Assembly (NCBI GenBank): GCA_019113295.1
Contig: DXHR01000024.1
Coordinates: 1 to 32,615, forward strand
Origin: Candidatus Salinicoccus stercoripullorum
GTDB lineage: Bacteria; Bacillota; Bacilli; Staphylococcales; Salinicoccaceae
Direction: 5' to 3'
Length of the DNA: 32,615 nucleotides
Under the pieces are notes generated by a model. That model was not told the origin of the DNA and searched no databases. It saw only the letters and a list, made by a program, of their open reading frames with translations. Position 1 is the stretch's first letter; each line of letters begins with the position of its first letter. Below, one piece after another: positions 32,287 through 32,615 of this stretch. A program made the translations under genes and the position numbers.

Positions 32287-32615
32287 ATGAAAATTCAAAA
32301 AATCTATAATAACAATATAGCCAGCGTTCTTAATGATACAGGAGAAGAAGCCATTGTGTCCGGTAGAGGAATTGCTTTTGGTAAAAAGAACGGGGGTTTT
32401 ATCGATAGTTCGAAAATTGATAAGATTTTTGAGGTGAGATCAGACAACAAAGATTATGTTGATGAACTAATTTCAGAAATCCCTGATGATGTAATGATGG
32501 TCTGCCAGCATATTCTGGAAAAAGCCGAAGAAAAATTAAACAGGAAAATCAGTACTACTGTTTTTTTGGCGTTGACGGATCATGTCAACTTTTCACTCAT
32601 CAGGGCCAGGAAAGG
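32287..32615 (+). CDS. BglG/LicT/GlcT-type transcription antiterminator (partial, cut by window end)
   Basis: The first 109 residues of an RNA-binding antiterminator. The N-terminal CAT domain (about 1-55) has the family pattern KIYNNNIASVLNDTGEEAIV, GRGIAFGKK and the KIDKIFEV ending. PRD1 begins at about residue 65 and contains the conserved phosphorylation histidine in LTDHVNF (His99). Such proteins bind a RAT hairpin in a sugar-PTS leader RNA and are tuned by HPr and EII phosphorylation. The controlled genes and its RAT site are probably beyond the window; no RAT-like hairpin overlapping a terminator was found upstream. Codon use is clearly more AT-rich than in the preceding genes. Confidence 0.88.
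   Translation, partial: MKIQKIYNNNIASVLNDTGEEAIVSGRGIAFGKKNGGFIDSSKIDKIFEVRSDNKDYVDELISEIPDDVMMVCQHILEKAEEKLNRKISTTVFLALTDHVNFSLIRARK

Noticed and set aside
1..32615. CRISPR array, phage or transposon structure
   Set aside because: No regularly spaced direct repeats, integrase or transposase frames, or target-site duplications were seen. The inverted repeats found are terminators or operator-like dyads.

Overview
The window looks like an ordinary chromosomal segment of a low-to-mid GC Firmicute. I infer Staphylococcaceae, closest in feel to the halotolerant Salinicoccus/Jeotgalicoccus group rather than Staphylococcus itself. The reasons are a sialic acid locus with the same divergent geometry and very similar protein motifs to the S. 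aureus nan genes, a zinc-type macrodomain protein, an OpuC osmolyte transporter, a SwrC/YerP-like RND pump and strong AGGAGG ribosome binding sites. Genus is a guess. No phage, integrase, intact insertion sequence or CRISPR array was seen.

Layout. (1) 1-5.1 kb: a luciferase-like flavin oxidoreductase, convergent with an HxlR regulator that faces an NADPH-dependent FMN reductase across a clear candidate operator; then a tRNA-dihydrouridine synthase, the decayed 3' end of a dihydrofolate-reductase-like gene, and a GNAT acetyltransferase/TetR pair. (2) 5.1-10.0 kb: sialic acid use. The sodium symporter and nanA run leftward; two tandem FadR-type GntR regulators and nanK run rightward. (3) 10.1-18.2 kb: cysK, an orphan ABC ATPase, a macrodomain protein, a small membrane protein, an RlmD/RlmCD rRNA methyltransferase, an aldo/keto reductase, and a probable operon of a tubby-like protein, a YdhG/Fra-type DUF1801 protein and an ACR3/SBF-type permease. 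(4) 18.2-26.9 kb: a 24-codon small ORF, a YitT membrane protein, tRNA-Val(GAC), an acetoin/diacetyl reductase, an RND pump divergent from a TetR regulator, a YciI protein with a beta-hydroxyacid dehydrogenase, and an esterase. (5) 26.9-32.6 kb: the four-gene opuC operon, a nucleoside hydrolase, an Ohr/OsmC peroxide reductase and the 5' part of a BglG/LicT-type antiterminator cut by the window end.

Working together. The nan genes take up sialic acid (NanT), cleave it to ManNAc plus pyruvate (NanA) and phosphorylate ManNAc (NanK). The epimerase NanE is not in the window and the usual RpiR-type NanR is replaced by two GntR proteins. OpuC, the RND pump, Ohr, the FMN reductase and the ACR3-like carrier give the segment a stress-tolerance flavour. 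Most genes end in recognisable hairpin terminators, several shared by convergent genes.

The observations most worth following are the dual-GntR sialic acid switch with its two candidate operators, and the orphan macrodomain protein in which a family cysteine appears to be a serine. I did not find a convincing wholly new system.
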